Translations under genes and position numbers: made by a program | Shown here: positions 21,262-30,068 of the stretch, one piece after another | How positions within the stretch are numbered: the first letter of the stretch is position 1 | Layout: every line of letters begins with the position of its first letter | Assembly: GCF_004402215.1 (NCBI RefSeq) | Contig: NZ_SOEZ01000006.1 | Span: 1-64,000 of the forward strand | Reading direction: 5' to 3' | Source of the DNA: Cryobacterium tagatosivorans | Lineage (GTDB): Bacteria > Actinomycetota > Actinomycetes > Actinomycetales > Microbacteriaceae | DNA: 64,000 nt | The notes under the pieces: generated by a model | Told to the model about the DNA's origin: nothing | Database searches by the model: none | The model's input: the letters and a program-made list of their open reading frames with translations, nothing else

Positions 21262-24096
21262 ATGGAGGTGTCCTCACATTCCCCGTATTACCGGCGGCCT
21301 GCGCGACAGCTGAACTGGTCCAGCGACCAGTTCTCATCCGACGGCACTCGTGTTGACCTCTCAAACGTTCGACTTCCTGCGTACGGCCCGGGAGACCGGG
21401 TGCCGCAGGCGCGCGCGCTGTTCGACGCGCGCGCTGCAGCCATCGTGAGCGCCGGGGTTGCGGTCAATGGCACCGGGCCACAGGGTCCGGTGAGAGTCTG
21501 GCCCGTCGTCGCCCTTCCCCCGGGCCCAGAAGTTCCGATGTTCCAGGATCGCGACCTGCTCGAACTCAAGTGGTACACCGGCAAGTCAGAGCCCGTTCTC
21601 CACCCGACGGCCAAGTCACTGACGGCTCTCGCCTACCTCGACTACTTTCCCACCGCCCATGAAACCGGAGTCGGGCTGCGATCCATCGTGTCGGGCGCTG
21701 TGCTCGGAGCAAAGACCGGATGGTGTGGCACCTTCGGCCCGGGAGTCGCCGACATAGTGGGCCTGCTCGAAGGTGGTTTCGAGGGCAACTACGACATGAC
21801 GCAGATGCACCTGCTCGCCATGGCTTACTCCTACTACCCGGACCTCTCACCGGATGCCCGCGAACGCCTCATCGTGCTCCTCCTTGCGCGGGGGCGGATG
21901 AAGCGCCCCGAGCTCCTCGACACATTCACGAGCGGAATACCCCCGGACGACTGGGACCTCGCCGGCCACGTGGGTCTGCTTGAAAAGAGCATCAACATCG
22001 GTGAGACCGAGAACCACATCCTGATGATCGCCACCGCACGATACCTGACCAATCAACTGCTCTTCCAGCGCGACGGCACGGTCGAGCACGATAACCGCCG
22101 CAACTCCAATTCGGCGGGACAAACCTGCCTGTCCATCCTGCTTTCACTCTTTCGGCGCATCCTTCAGTGCGACTTCTCGGAATACAACGCCAAGCCGTAC
22201 CAGACGGAGAGCAGGTGGGCTCTCGTCAATCTGTGCACGTATGCCTACGATCACGAAGTGCGACTGGGGGCACGCATGGTGCTCGATTACGTCGCTGCCC
22301 ATATCGCCGTGTCGAGTAACGATTTAAGGCGCATGGTGCCGTTCCGGCGTCTCAACGAAGGGCTCAACGTCGACACCGACGAGGGCGGAACAATGACGAT
22401 AGGCCTGCTCGAGCAGGGCGACTTTCGTCGTGGAGCCGACCCGATGAGCACGTATTTTGCCCTGCAGGCCGGCAACACGCGCGCGTACGAGTCCATTGAC
22501 GGCACGACGTGCGGCTGGCCGAAGGGTGACAGCAAGCTCGCCATCGAAGCACTCAGCGATTACCGGTTGCCTGCACCAATCCATGATCTCTTTGTCAACG
22601 ACCTGCACCGCAGGTACTTCCAGAGGCTGCACAGGACGCCCCGGAAACGCGAACAGGGCGATGGGCGCAACAGCGACGAGATGGAGATTTACGCGGGATC
22701 ACCCAGCTACCTGATAACGGCCGGCGGCAGTCCGAGCGGCTATGCGATCGATCCTGACATCGCCGGCAAGGCCCAACCCGACGGTCAACGCCAACAGCTG
22801 GGGGTAGCGGTCACGACATCCTTCATGCCCACCGGCGCCGGCGGCGGCGCGTACCCCGAGGGTTATGCCAGTTCCATCATCCAGTTCTCTTCATTTGCCG
22901 AGCTCGGAATCGAGAAGGACAAGGTGCTCGGAGTGAAGGTCCCGCTCTGGCACCTGAAGGACGATCCCGCTCGGAACTATGGCGTCGCCCCGGACTTCGC
23001 CTGCGGGCACCGCGTGTATTGGCCCTCGTGGGTGGAGGCCGCGACAGACAGCCAGATTGAAAAGAGGGTCCCCGAGGTCGCGGGGAGCGGATTTCGCTTC
23101 GTGAACCGCAGCTCATCCCCCGGGCAACCGGGTGGCCCCGGATTCTTCCTGGCCACTTTCGAAGCGGCCAACGGCTTCGCACTTCTCGAGGCCCTCGACA
23201 CCTGGCTCCACCCGGGGGTCACACTGGAGGCGTTTGCTGCAGACGTTGTACGTCGCAACCCCGCCATAGAACTGCGCGACAACGAGCCCTTCACCTACAC
23301 GACGCGGAACGGCAACCGGCTTGACGTAGTCATCTGGAGCAAGCGACAAACCCGCGGCTTCAACCGAGGATCGATCTTCGGTGCGCAGATTTTCCCCATC
23401 AGCTACGGCAATGGAGACCCTCTGGATGCGGTGGGCGATGCCGGCAAGCCCCAGCAAGGACTGCTGCACGGCACGATCATGAACAGCCCGCGTGATGCGG
23501 TGGTCGAGATAGCCAATTCTTTTCGCAGGACCACGATCACGCTGGATATGACGGATGCCGCGCATCCGCGACGCACGTCCGAGACCGGCGAGGTTGAGAT
23601 CGCCGGTCCCGACAGCGAGGTGTGGCTCGACTTCGAATGGAAGGGGAAGTCCGAGGGAGACGTTTGCCGACCGTTCAATTCGCTGGCAGCAGCGATTGCA
23701 GCCGTGCGGGATGCCGGCACGGTGCGGCTGGTACCGGGCGCGACGACGGAGCGCAGCACCCTCGGCGCGGGCGGCAAACGCGTCAACCTCATCGCCCCGA
23801 TTGGCGGAGTGGTGCTCGGTGGCGCGACCACCGAGCATCCGCCCACGGCCAACGAGGGCAGCACGGTTGATGTGCGAGAAGCGGATGTTTGGGTTCAGTT
23901 CGACTTGCCCGACACGGCCCTCGACGGGCCAGTCAACACCCTGACCCAGGCTGCCGCAGCCGTGCCTGACGGCGCTGTCGTGTGGATCGTGCCGGGTATC
24001 GGAGGCGACAGGCCCACTCTCGGCGCCTCCCACAAGCGATTCTCGATCCGTGCGCCTCTCGGCGGTGTCGTGATCGGCCGCGGCATTTGGGCCTAA
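21262..24096 (+). CDS. large hypothetical protein with duplicated C-terminal beta-helix-like repeat
   Basis: About 944 residues, no family recognised. The main part (about 1-690) is a predicted soluble alpha/alpha-rich domain without signal peptide. It is Tyr- and Asn-rich, with stretches such as TENHILMIATARYLTNQ and a later beta-rich half. The end carries two copies of a roughly 75-residue unit: VWLDFEWKG...FNSLAAAIAAV...LVPGATTERSTLGAGGKRVNLIAP and VWVQFDLPD...VNTLTQAAAAV...IVPGIGGDRPTLGASHKRFSIRAP. Such LVPG/STLGA-type strands suggest a short parallel beta-helix. An alpha/alpha-barrel polysaccharide lyase or hydrolase is possible but unproven. ATG 21262 was chosen. The frame opens at GTG 21121, inside the previous gene. 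Confidence 0.6.
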   Translation: MEVSSHSPYYRRPARQLNWSSDQFSSDGTRVDLSNVRLPAYGPGDRVPQARALFDARAAAIVSAGVAVNGTGPQGPVRVWPVVALPPGPEVPMFQDRDLLELKWYTGKSEPVLHPTAKSLTALAYLDYFPTAHETGVGLRSIVSGAVLGAKTGWCGTFGPGVADIVGLLEGGFEGNYDMTQMHLLAMAYSYYPDLSPDARERLIVLLLARGRMKRPELLDTFTSGIPPDDWDLAGHVGLLEKSINIGETENHILMIATARYLTNQLLFQRDGTVEHDNRRNSNSAGQTCLSILLSLFRRILQCDFSEYNAKPYQTESRWALVNLCTYAYDHEVRLGARMVLDYVAAHIAVSSNDLRRMVPFRRLNEGLNVDTDEGGTMTIGLLEQGDFRRGADPMSTYFALQAGNTRAYESIDGTTCGWPKGDSKLAIEALSDYRLPAPIHDLFVNDLHRRYFQRLHRTPRKREQGDGRNSDEMEIYAGSPSYLITAGGSPSGYAIDPDIAGKAQPDGQRQQLGVAVTTSFMPTGAGGGAYPEGYASSIIQFSSFAELGIEKDKVLGVKVPLWHLKDDPARNYGVAPDFACGHRVYWPSWVEAATDSQIEKRVPEVAGSGFRFVNRSSSPGQPGGPGFFLATFEAANGFALLEALDTWLHPGVTLEAFAADVVRRNPAIELRDNEPFTYTTRNGNRLDVVIWSKRQTRGFNRGSIFGAQIFPISYGNGDPLDAVGDAGKPQQGLLHGTIMNSPRDAVVEIANSFRRTTITLDMTDAAHPRRTSETGEVEIAGPDSEVWLDFEWKGKSEGDVCRPFNSLAAAIAAVRDAGTVRLVPGATTERSTLGAGGKRVNLIAPIGGVVLGGATTEHPPTANEGSTVDVREADVWVQFDLPDTALDGPVNTLTQAAAAVPDGAVVWIVPGIGGDRPTLGASHKRFSIRAPLGGVVIGRGIWA

Positions 24097-24120
24097 AGCA
24101 CAGCAGCGAACCGCCGGCGG

Positions 24121-25227
24121 CTATTGCAGCGCAACCAGTATGGGAATGAGCCCGGTGCCGTGGCTGAGAGGGGCAAGTGCCTTACCCAATACTGCACCGA
24201 ATGCCCGATCGCGATCGCTCGCCCTCATCGCACAGCCGGGCGCCTCACCGGTGGTCAACAGATCGCCGACAGAAACCGGGGTTTCACGAGCGTCGACGAG
24301 GCAGTAGGCCTTGCCCATCAGCGAGATCGGTCGTCGCTCCCGCCCGGGGCCCGCTTCCCCTGCGCCGTCGAGCACGAGTGCAGGTCGGTAGCTGCCCGCG
24401 CCTGCCACTACTCCCGCGACGCGCTTGTCGTATGGCCCGCTCGACAGCGCAAGACCGCCTTCGTCGTCGATCACCATGACCGAGCCGGCGGCGACACCCT
24501 CGGGAGCTGTGAACTCTTCCGCACAGTCCGCACCGAGCATCCGGATTTCCCCCGTCACCTCGAGGTGGCCCTGAAAGTATCCGGCGCGGCCAGAGGTACT
24601 CCGTGCATACAAGGCGGTGCCCGTGGCGCTGATGGCTGCCACGCCGGTTCCCGAGTCGCTGAAGCCGGCAACACCGTCTCCGTCAGCCGTGTTTTCGCCG
24701 AAGACAGCGCGTCCCTGGCCGCTCTTGCCATGAACGCCGTTCTGTTCACCCTCCCCGAACACTCCCGTGCCGTTCTGGCTGAGGCCGGTTACGCCGTCGC
24801 CATCGGCCGTTTGCTCGCCGTAAACGGCAGAACCCGCCCCACTCTTGCCATGCACGCCGTGTCGGGCGCCTTCCCCGAAGACGCCGGTGCCCGACTGGCT
24901 GGTACCCGCTACGCCGTCGCCCTCGCCGCTGCCCTCGCCAAAGACAGCGCGGCCGTCTCCGCTGATGCCGTGGACTCCGTATTCCAGACCTTCGCCCACC
25001 ACTCCGGTCGCGTCGCTCACACCCCGCACCCCCGGCCCAGCCTTGCTCACACCGAGGACTCCCCACATCTTGCCGAGGCCCGTTCCCTGGAGGAACGTGT
25101 TGTCGGTGAGGATGTAGTGCGCGCTCGCTCCTTCGTCATGCTTGTCGCCTCCAGGGCAGATCGACGGCCCACCATCCGCGTAGAGGGCTCCACATTTTGT
25201 GCAGGAACGCCAATTATCCTGAATCAT
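24121..25227 (-). CDS. hypothetical repeat protein with an N-terminal zinc-ribbon-like W-x-x-C-x-x-C module
   Basis: The 368-residue protein starts with a W-R-x-C-x-x-C ... C-P-G-G-x-x-H ... Y-I-L module, like the widespread short zinc-ribbon module NWRWCxKC...CPAGGxH seen in many bacterial proteins of unknown role. Next come four or so repeats of about 35 residues built on GVHGxSGxGxAVFGE and DGDGVxGxSxxGTGVFGEG. A C-terminal domain of about 150 residues follows (EVTGEIRMLGADCAEEF to ILVALQ), similar in feel to phage-tail or surface-fibre tips. No signal peptide is visible. ATG 25227 has AAGGAAGA at 9 bases upstream and is preferred over GTG 25236. It converges with the 944-residue gene, only 24 bases apart. 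Confidence 0.65.
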   Translation of the reverse strand: MIQDNWRSCTKCGALYADGGPSICPGGDKHDEGASAHYILTDNTFLQGTGLGKMWGVLGVSKAGPGVRGVSDATGVVGEGLEYGVHGISGDGRAVFGEGSGEGDGVAGTSQSGTGVFGEGARHGVHGKSGAGSAVYGEQTADGDGVTGLSQNGTGVFGEGEQNGVHGKSGQGRAVFGENTADGDGVAGFSDSGTGVAAISATGTALYARSTSGRAGYFQGHLEVTGEIRMLGADCAEEFTAPEGVAAGSVMVIDDEGGLALSSGPYDKRVAGVVAGAGSYRPALVLDGAGEAGPGRERRPISLMGKAYCLVDARETPVSVGDLLTTGEAPGCAMRASDRDRAFGAVLGKALAPLSHGTGLIPILVALQ

Positions 25228-25433
25228 CGGGCCCACTCTTCCTTCGCGACGGACGCCGCCAGGCTGCGGCGCTGGCGGCGCTCTGGGGTGCGGCTCGGTC
25301 GCCAGACAAGTGCCGAGTCACGGCGATGCACAAGCAAGCCCACCCTACTCCCGCTCGGATCAGCGATCACGGACGATCGGGGCCGCTGAATGCTGCCGGA
25401 CAATCGATCTGGGTTTCGGCGGAGCCGGACATG

Positions 25434-25480
25434 AGAAAAGCCCCGCTCTCCGGGCAATGTGCCGGTGAGAGGGGCTTGTC
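25434..25480 (-). terminator. terminator downstream of tRNA-Arg
   Basis: On the minus strand, AAGCCCCTCTC...CCGG pairs with CCGG...GAGAGCGGGGCTT, followed by TTC. The stem begins 7 bases after the tRNA 3' end. Confidence 0.75.
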
Positions 25481-25486
25481 AACTGG

Positions 25487-25559
25487 TGCGCCCGGAGGGA
25501 TTCGAACCCCCAACCTTCTAATCCGTAGTCAGATGCTCTATCCGTTGAGCTACGGGCGC
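25487..25559 (-). tRNA. tRNA-Arg (anticodon ACG)
   Basis: The 73-nt minus-strand sequence folds into a full cloverleaf. The acceptor stem is GCGCCCG/CGGGCGC with discriminator A. The D arm is GCTC...GAGC. The anticodon stem is TCTGA/TTAGA around the loop CTACGGA, which gives anticodon ACG. The T loop is GGTTCGAATCC. CCA is not encoded. The wobble A34 would be edited to inosine by TadA (15688-16167). Confidence 0.96.
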
Positions 25560-25724
25560 GTTGGCGTGTTTTCGAACTGAAACGCTCGAAGACAACTTAG
25601 AAACTATAACAGGAAACCGGACCCCGCTCTGTCCACTGCCGGGTCCAGGCCGGCCGGACGAACCCTTCCGCGACGGCCGACGCAACCCCTAGCCGGGTCC
25701 ACAGCCCGGTGATTTACTGGCGAC

Positions 25725-26459
25725 ATGATGGAGAAGCGCAACACCCGGGCATCCTTCGACTACACGGGACTGCGCGCACTCTTCATCAACTGCACGCTCA
25801 AGCGGAGCCCGGAGATCAGCAACACGCAGGGCCTGATCAACCTGAGCGCGAACCTGATGCGCGGACAGGGCGTCTACGTCGAGATGATCCGTGCCGTCGA
25901 CCACGAGATCGCGACCGGCGTCTACCCGGACATGACCGAGCACGGCTGGGCGACGGATGCCTGGCCGGCCCTCTTCGACAAGGTGCTCACCTCCGACATC
26001 CTGGTCATCGGCGGGCCGATCTGGCTGGGCGACAACGGATCGGTCACGAGGCGGGTCATCGAGCGGCTGTACGCCACGGCCGGCGAGCTGAACGACGACG
26101 GCCAGTACCTCTATTACGGCAAGGTCGGCGGGGCCATCATCACCGGCAACGAGGACGGCGTGAAACACTGCGCGGCGAACGTCCTGTACAGCCTGCAGCA
26201 CATCGGCTACTCGATCCCGCCCGCCGCGGATGCCGGCTGGCTCGGCGAGATCGGCCCCGGCCCGAGCTACCTCGACCCCGGGTCGGGCGGGCGGGACAAC
26301 GAGTTCACCAATCGCAACATCACCTTCATGACCTGGAACCTCATGCACCTCGCCGCGATCCTCAAGGCGAACGGCGGCATCCCCGCGTACGGGAACCTGC
26401 CGAAGGACTGGGCCGGCGGGGAACGCTTCGGCTTCGAGCCGGGCCCGGAGCCCAGGTAG
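25725..26459 (+). CDS. NAD(P)H-dependent FMN reductase/flavodoxin-fold protein
   Basis: The 244-residue protein has the flavodoxin-like fold of FMN-dependent reductases. An early strand, LRALFINCTLKRSPEISNT, has the S/T-rich phosphate-binding loop for FMN. A central ILVIGGPIWLGDNGS forms the isoalloxazine loop, and GGAIITGNEDGVKH follows. No N-terminal signal is present, so it is cytosolic. It may reduce quinones or azo compounds, or other small substrates. Two ATGs (25725 and 25728) are equally possible. The carboxylesterase gene follows 5 bases later, so they form a pair. Confidence 0.82.
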   Translation: MMEKRNTRASFDYTGLRALFINCTLKRSPEISNTQGLINLSANLMRGQGVYVEMIRAVDHEIATGVYPDMTEHGWATDAWPALFDKVLTSDILVIGGPIWLGDNGSVTRRVIERLYATAGELNDDGQYLYYGKVGGAIITGNEDGVKHCAANVLYSLQHIGYSIPPAADAGWLGEIGPGPSYLDPGSGGRDNEFTNRNITFMTWNLMHLAAILKANGGIPAYGNLPKDWAGGERFGFEPGPEPR

Positions 26460-26464
26460 CGCCC

Positions 26465-28033
26465 ATGCTGGTCCGCCTCGACGCCCCCGCACCACCCCGA
26501 AGCCGCCTCGATGTGCGGGTGACCGGCGGTGTCGTGCGCGGGGTGCGCGGGGTGCGCGAAGACGGCGTGCTCGCCTGGCGGGGCATCCCGTATGCGGCGC
26601 CGCCGGTCGGCGAGCTCCGGTTTCGCGCGCCGCAACCGGTCCTCCCGTGGCCCGGCATCCGTGACGCCTCCCGGTTCGGGAGGGTGGCGCCGCAGATCTA
26701 CAAGGGCCAGTTCCGGGGCGCCTCGCCGAAGGTCCCCTCCGGGGAGGACTGCCTCACCATCAACGTGCTGACCGCGGCGGTCATCCCCCGGAAGCGGCTG
26801 GGCATGCCGGTGATGGTCTTCATCCACGGCGGCGGCTACACGGTCGGCTCCTCGCAGGACTTCACCGGCCAGGGCGAGGGGTTCGTGCGGACCGGCCGGG
26901 TCGTCTATGTGAGCTTCAACTACCGGTTGGGCGCCCTGGGCTACCTGGACTTCAGCCGCTATTCGACGCCAGAGCGGCCGATCGAGAGCAACCTCGGCCT
27001 GCGCGACCAGGTGGCCGCGCTGCAGTGGGTGCGGGCCAACATCCGAGCCTTCGGCGGGGACCCGAACAACGTCACGGTGATCGGCGAATCGGCCGGCGGG
27101 AACGCCGTGATCACACTGATGGCGACGCCGGCCGCGCGCGGCCTGTTCGCCAGGGGCATCGCCCAGAGCGCGCCGTCCAACGCCGCCTACTCACGCGAGG
27201 TCACCGCCGGATGGGCCGCGGAATTCGTCGAGGAGCTGCGCGCCCTCACGCCGGGGGACGCCTCCGCGGCCCCGCCCGGGGAACTCCTCTGCACGGCCGG
27301 AGTGACCGACCTCACCCGGGCGGCGCTTGTGCTGCAGGTGCGTACGCCGGCCAAGAGCCCCGGCACGTTCTGCATGGCCCCGGTGGTAGACGGTGACTTC
27401 CTGCCCGAGCGGCCCCTCGATGCGTTCCGCCACGGCCAGGCGCATCCGGTGCCGCTGATCATCGGCACCAACGACCGGGAGGGGTCCGTGTTTCGCGGCC
27501 AGCTGGACATCCTGCCGAAGTCCCCGGTGCGCATCCAGGCCATCTTCGAGCAGGCGCCGGCGAGCTCGCACGACGCGATGCGCAACGCCTACCCCGGGCT
27601 CCCCCTGAAACGGCCGGCCTCGGATTTCGGCGGGGACTACGCCTTCTGGTACCCGAGCGTGCTCGTGGGCGAACACCATTCCCGGGTCGCCCGGGTGCAT
27701 GTGTACCGGTTCGACGTGGCGCCCCGGCTGATGCGCCTGCTCGGCCTGGACGCCACGCACGGCATCGAGATGTACGCCCTGTTCGACAGCCTCAACGGTC
27801 GGCAGGCCCGCACGATGACGGCGCTGGGCGGCCGCGGAACGTACACGAGCGCCGGCGAGCGGATGCGCCGGCACTGGCTGCAGTTCGCCTGCACCGGCCG
27901 GGTCAGCGACGCGTGGCCTGCCTACTCAGAGGGCGAACGGCTGACGCTGATCATCGACACGGTCGATCGCGTCGAATCGGACCCGCGCGGCGACCGGCGG
28001 GCCGGCTGGCGGGAGTTCATGCCCGACGTTTAG
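26465..28033 (+). CDS. type B carboxylesterase/para-nitrobenzyl-esterase-like
   Basis: The 522-residue alpha/beta hydrolase has the features of the carboxylesterase B family. The oxyanion hole HGGGY is at 121-125 and the nucleophile Ser209 lies in GESAGGN. Both the EDCLTINV and SNLGLRDQVAALQWVRANI blocks are present. No signal peptide is seen, so it probably acts inside the cell on ester or amide substrates, which cannot be named. ATG 26465 lies 5 bases after the flavodoxin-like gene, and a longer frame to 25709 would overlap that gene. Its stop overlaps the convergent CHAP-like gene by 4 bases. Confidence 0.88.
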   Translation: MLVRLDAPAPPRSRLDVRVTGGVVRGVRGVREDGVLAWRGIPYAAPPVGELRFRAPQPVLPWPGIRDASRFGRVAPQIYKGQFRGASPKVPSGEDCLTINVLTAAVIPRKRLGMPVMVFIHGGGYTVGSSQDFTGQGEGFVRTGRVVYVSFNYRLGALGYLDFSRYSTPERPIESNLGLRDQVAALQWVRANIRAFGGDPNNVTVIGESAGGNAVITLMATPAARGLFARGIAQSAPSNAAYSREVTAGWAAEFVEELRALTPGDASAAPPGELLCTAGVTDLTRAALVLQVRTPAKSPGTFCMAPVVDGDFLPERPLDAFRHGQAHPVPLIIGTNDREGSVFRGQLDILPKSPVRIQAIFEQAPASSHDAMRNAYPGLPLKRPASDFGGDYAFWYPSVLVGEHHSRVARVHVYRFDVAPRLMRLLGLDATHGIEMYALFDSLNGRQARTMTALGGRGTYTSAGERMRRHWLQFACTGRVSDAWPAYSEGERLTLIIDTVDRVESDPRGDRRAGWREFMPDV

Positions 28034-28917
28034 CCGGCGACGGTCGGTTCGGCGGAGAGGTAGCTGGCCTTCCACGCGGTGAAGGTGCCCGGGCTCAGGT
28101 ACGCGGCGATGCCGTGCTGCCCCGCCCACGCCGTCGCCAGGGTGGCGTCGCGGGTCTCGAGCCAGGCGGCGCGGCCGCGACCGTCTCCCGCGAGCGCATA
28201 GATCGTGCCGATGGCGTCCTTCGTGGAGTAGAGAGATGACATGCCGTTGTTCCTTTGCGCGATGGGGGTTTGGAGGCCGGCGGCGCTGACCCCGGCCATG
28301 GAGTCGTAGCCGAGGTAGACCGGGTAGGCGAACCATTGGTTTGCGGGGCGGTTGAGCGTGCGGTCCTTGTTCTGCACGGTGCCGTTGCCGTACGCGCCAG
28401 CCGGCAGGACCGTGGGCGTGGTGTTGCCCTCGATCGTGCGGGTGCGCCCGTCGCCGAGGTCGGTGACCAGGCCGACGTGCTGCTTCGTGCCCGTGCCGCT
28501 CCAGTCCATGAACATCAGGGCGCCCGGCTTCGCCACCGTGCCCGTGCGCCCGAGGGCGGCGTAGGCGTTGTAGAGCGCCGTGCAGCCGAGGGTCTGCGGC
28601 GCCCCGTTGGCCCGGAGGAACCAGTTGGTGAAACGGTCGCACCAGCCCACTGAGGTGGAGCGGCTGGACCAGCCCTCCGTCGCCGGGCAGTCCAGGGACG
28701 CCTTGCCGCCCTGCAGCCGCGCCGCCGCGACGACGGTCGCGAGGGACTGCGTCGGGGCGGTCGTGGGCCAGGTCGCGGCCCGGGCGAGGTCGTCATCGAA
28801 GAGGTTCGCGGCGATGGCGCCGAAGGCGGCCACAGACAGGCCGCCGGCGACGACGGAGCGGCGGGACAGGGCGCCCTGGGCCGAGACCGCACTCATGCTG
28901 TCGTGTTCGCTCACCAT
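28030..28917 (-). CDS. Tat-exported CHAP-like amidase/peptidase protein
   Basis: The 295-residue protein carries a twin-arginine signal near its start (SRRSVVAGGLSVAAFGAIA), so it should be exported folded. The mature part has a CHAP/NlpC-like pattern: a Cys in GWCDRFTNWFLR, GALMFMDW, HVGLVTDLG (His) and TRTIEGNT (the third polar residue). Such enzymes cut peptidoglycan stem peptides or amides. A C-terminal extension of about 100 residues has no clear domain. ATG 28917 has AAGGGGGG just upstream. The longer frame to 29085 has no such site and would put 56 residues before the signal. Confidence 0.75.
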   Translation of the reverse strand: MVSEHDSMSAVSAQGALSRRSVVAGGLSVAAFGAIAANLFDDDLARAATWPTTAPTQSLATVVAAARLQGGKASLDCPATEGWSSRSTSVGWCDRFTNWFLRANGAPQTLGCTALYNAYAALGRTGTVAKPGALMFMDWSGTGTKQHVGLVTDLGDGRTRTIEGNTTPTVLPAGAYGNGTVQNKDRTLNRPANQWFAYPVYLGYDSMAGVSAAGLQTPIAQRNNGMSSLYSTKDAIGTIYALAGDGRGRAAWLETRDATLATAWAGQHGIAAYLSPGTFTAWKASYLSAEPTVAG

Positions 28918-29276
28918 GCCCCCCTTCGCCCTGACCACTATGCCAGCGGGCGCACGGCTGGCGCTCACCCCCAGAAGGGGCCGCGCAGTCCCCGGCTGTC
29001 CCTGGGGCCGCGCAGCCATGGCGACATCCTTGAGCGGCATCTGCCCGGACTCACGCCTGGTCGCCGCACCCGGGATTCTCGACAAGCATCAGGTCACGTC
29101 CCACTGGTCGCGAATCATCGCCGCCCTCGAGGAATCCGACCCAGAGGTCCCCTGCTCCTGACCAGCCGGAACTGCGCGGTGAACGCCACCCGGGAGCCCG
29201 CGGCCAACCCATAGATGAATTCGAGTCTGCTGGCAATCCCTTTGATGCCTGGGAAGCACGAACTAGTCTCGTTCGA
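28918..29276. other. 359-base gap without a supported gene
   Basis: This spacer separates the CHAP-like gene from a small zinc-ribbon gene. It contains a duplicated GGGGCCGCGCAG (at 28977 and 29005) and an unremarkable 47-codon frame at 29018-29161, for which no ribosome-binding site or clear homology was seen. AT-rich bases just before 29277 probably carry the promoter of the next gene. Confidence 0.5.
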
Positions 29277-29423
29277 ATGATGACTCAGACTTGTCCCGAA
29301 TGCGGTTCCGGCGCTGTGAAGCTCGGAGAGTACTTGTCACACCCCGACCTGGGGCCCCTGGAATGGACCGACAAGTGCACGAGTGCATGGTGCGAATGGG
29401 AGCAGAGCGGCATCGAGGTCTAG
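29277..29423 (+). CDS. 48-residue zinc-ribbon-like small protein
   Basis: The frame MMTQTCPECGSGAVKLGEYL ... WTDKCTSAWCEWEQSGIEV has two Cys pairs, CPEC and C-x-x-x-x-C, about 25 residues apart, as in a small zinc ribbon. Two adjacent ATGs (29277 and 29280) serve as starts. The stop TAG overlaps the stop of the convergent YgjV-like gene by 4 bases. Function is unknown. It may bind nucleic acid or a metal. Confidence 0.6.
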   Translation: MMTQTCPECGSGAVKLGEYLSHPDLGPLEWTDKCTSAWCEWEQSGIEV

Positions 29424-29992
29424 ACCTTCACGGATGATCTCGCGACTTCGGCGAGCGCGCGACGCTGCCGCACGATCATCATGAATGCCGTTGCTATCAG
29501 GCCCAGTCCGATGATCTCTCCGCCAAGCACTCCCCACAGGCCAAAGGCGACCTCATAGGTGACCCATGTCGCAACGCCGAAGAACATGACGACTTTGACA
29601 TGCAGGACATCCCGAAGCGACAACGCGACGATGACGAGCCCCGAACCCAGGATTGGCAGCCACGCGGCCCACCACGTCGGGATCCCGTTCAGTGACAGGT
29701 AAGCGATCCAGATAGCGGTGACGAACGCCGGAGTCCACCAGTGACTCCGCGCCCACGAAGCCTCGTCAGAGCGGGCAACAACCCAGCCGCGAACAGCCGC
29801 CAGCGCGGGTATCGCAGCTGTCCCGGGCATGCCCAGCAACAGGTAGGAGGCACACAGGATCACGGAGGCCACGGCATTCCGCACGACGGTGGTTCGGCGG
29901 TGCCGCGACCAGTGGGACCAAAGGATGACGGCGATGCCGACGAAACCCAGGGCCTGACCCACCCACCAAGTCCAGTCCACTCGTTCCTCCAT
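29420..29992 (-). CDS. YgjV-like integral membrane protein
   Basis: The 190-residue protein has about six hydrophobic helices (QALGFVGIAVILWSHWS through IIGLGLIATAFMMI) and resembles the YgjV-type inner-membrane family, with its GVAT and YLSLNGIPTWWAA turns. Function is unknown for the whole family. ATG 29992 stands before a 76-base spacer and then the ornithine cyclodeaminase-like gene on the same strand. It could be the tail of that operon, but its content does not fit, so a separate promoter is more likely. Confidence 0.7.
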   Translation of the reverse strand: MEERVDWTWWVGQALGFVGIAVILWSHWSRHRRTTVVRNAVASVILCASYLLLGMPGTAAIPALAAVRGWVVARSDEASWARSHWWTPAFVTAIWIAYLSLNGIPTWWAAWLPILGSGLVIVALSLRDVLHVKVVMFFGVATWVTYEVAFGLWGVLGGEIIGLGLIATAFMMIVRQRRALAEVARSSVKV

Positions 29993-30068
29993 GTTGTTGT
30001 CCGTATCGCGTCCTGCTTCTTCTGGTCTGCGTCAACGATGCGCACAGCTTCAACTCAACACGTGGACG

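Noticed and set aside
25430-25560. tRNA-Arg as an attachment site of an integrated element
   Set aside because: No second copy of the tRNA 3' end and no integrase were found in the window, so only the nearby unknown genes are reported.
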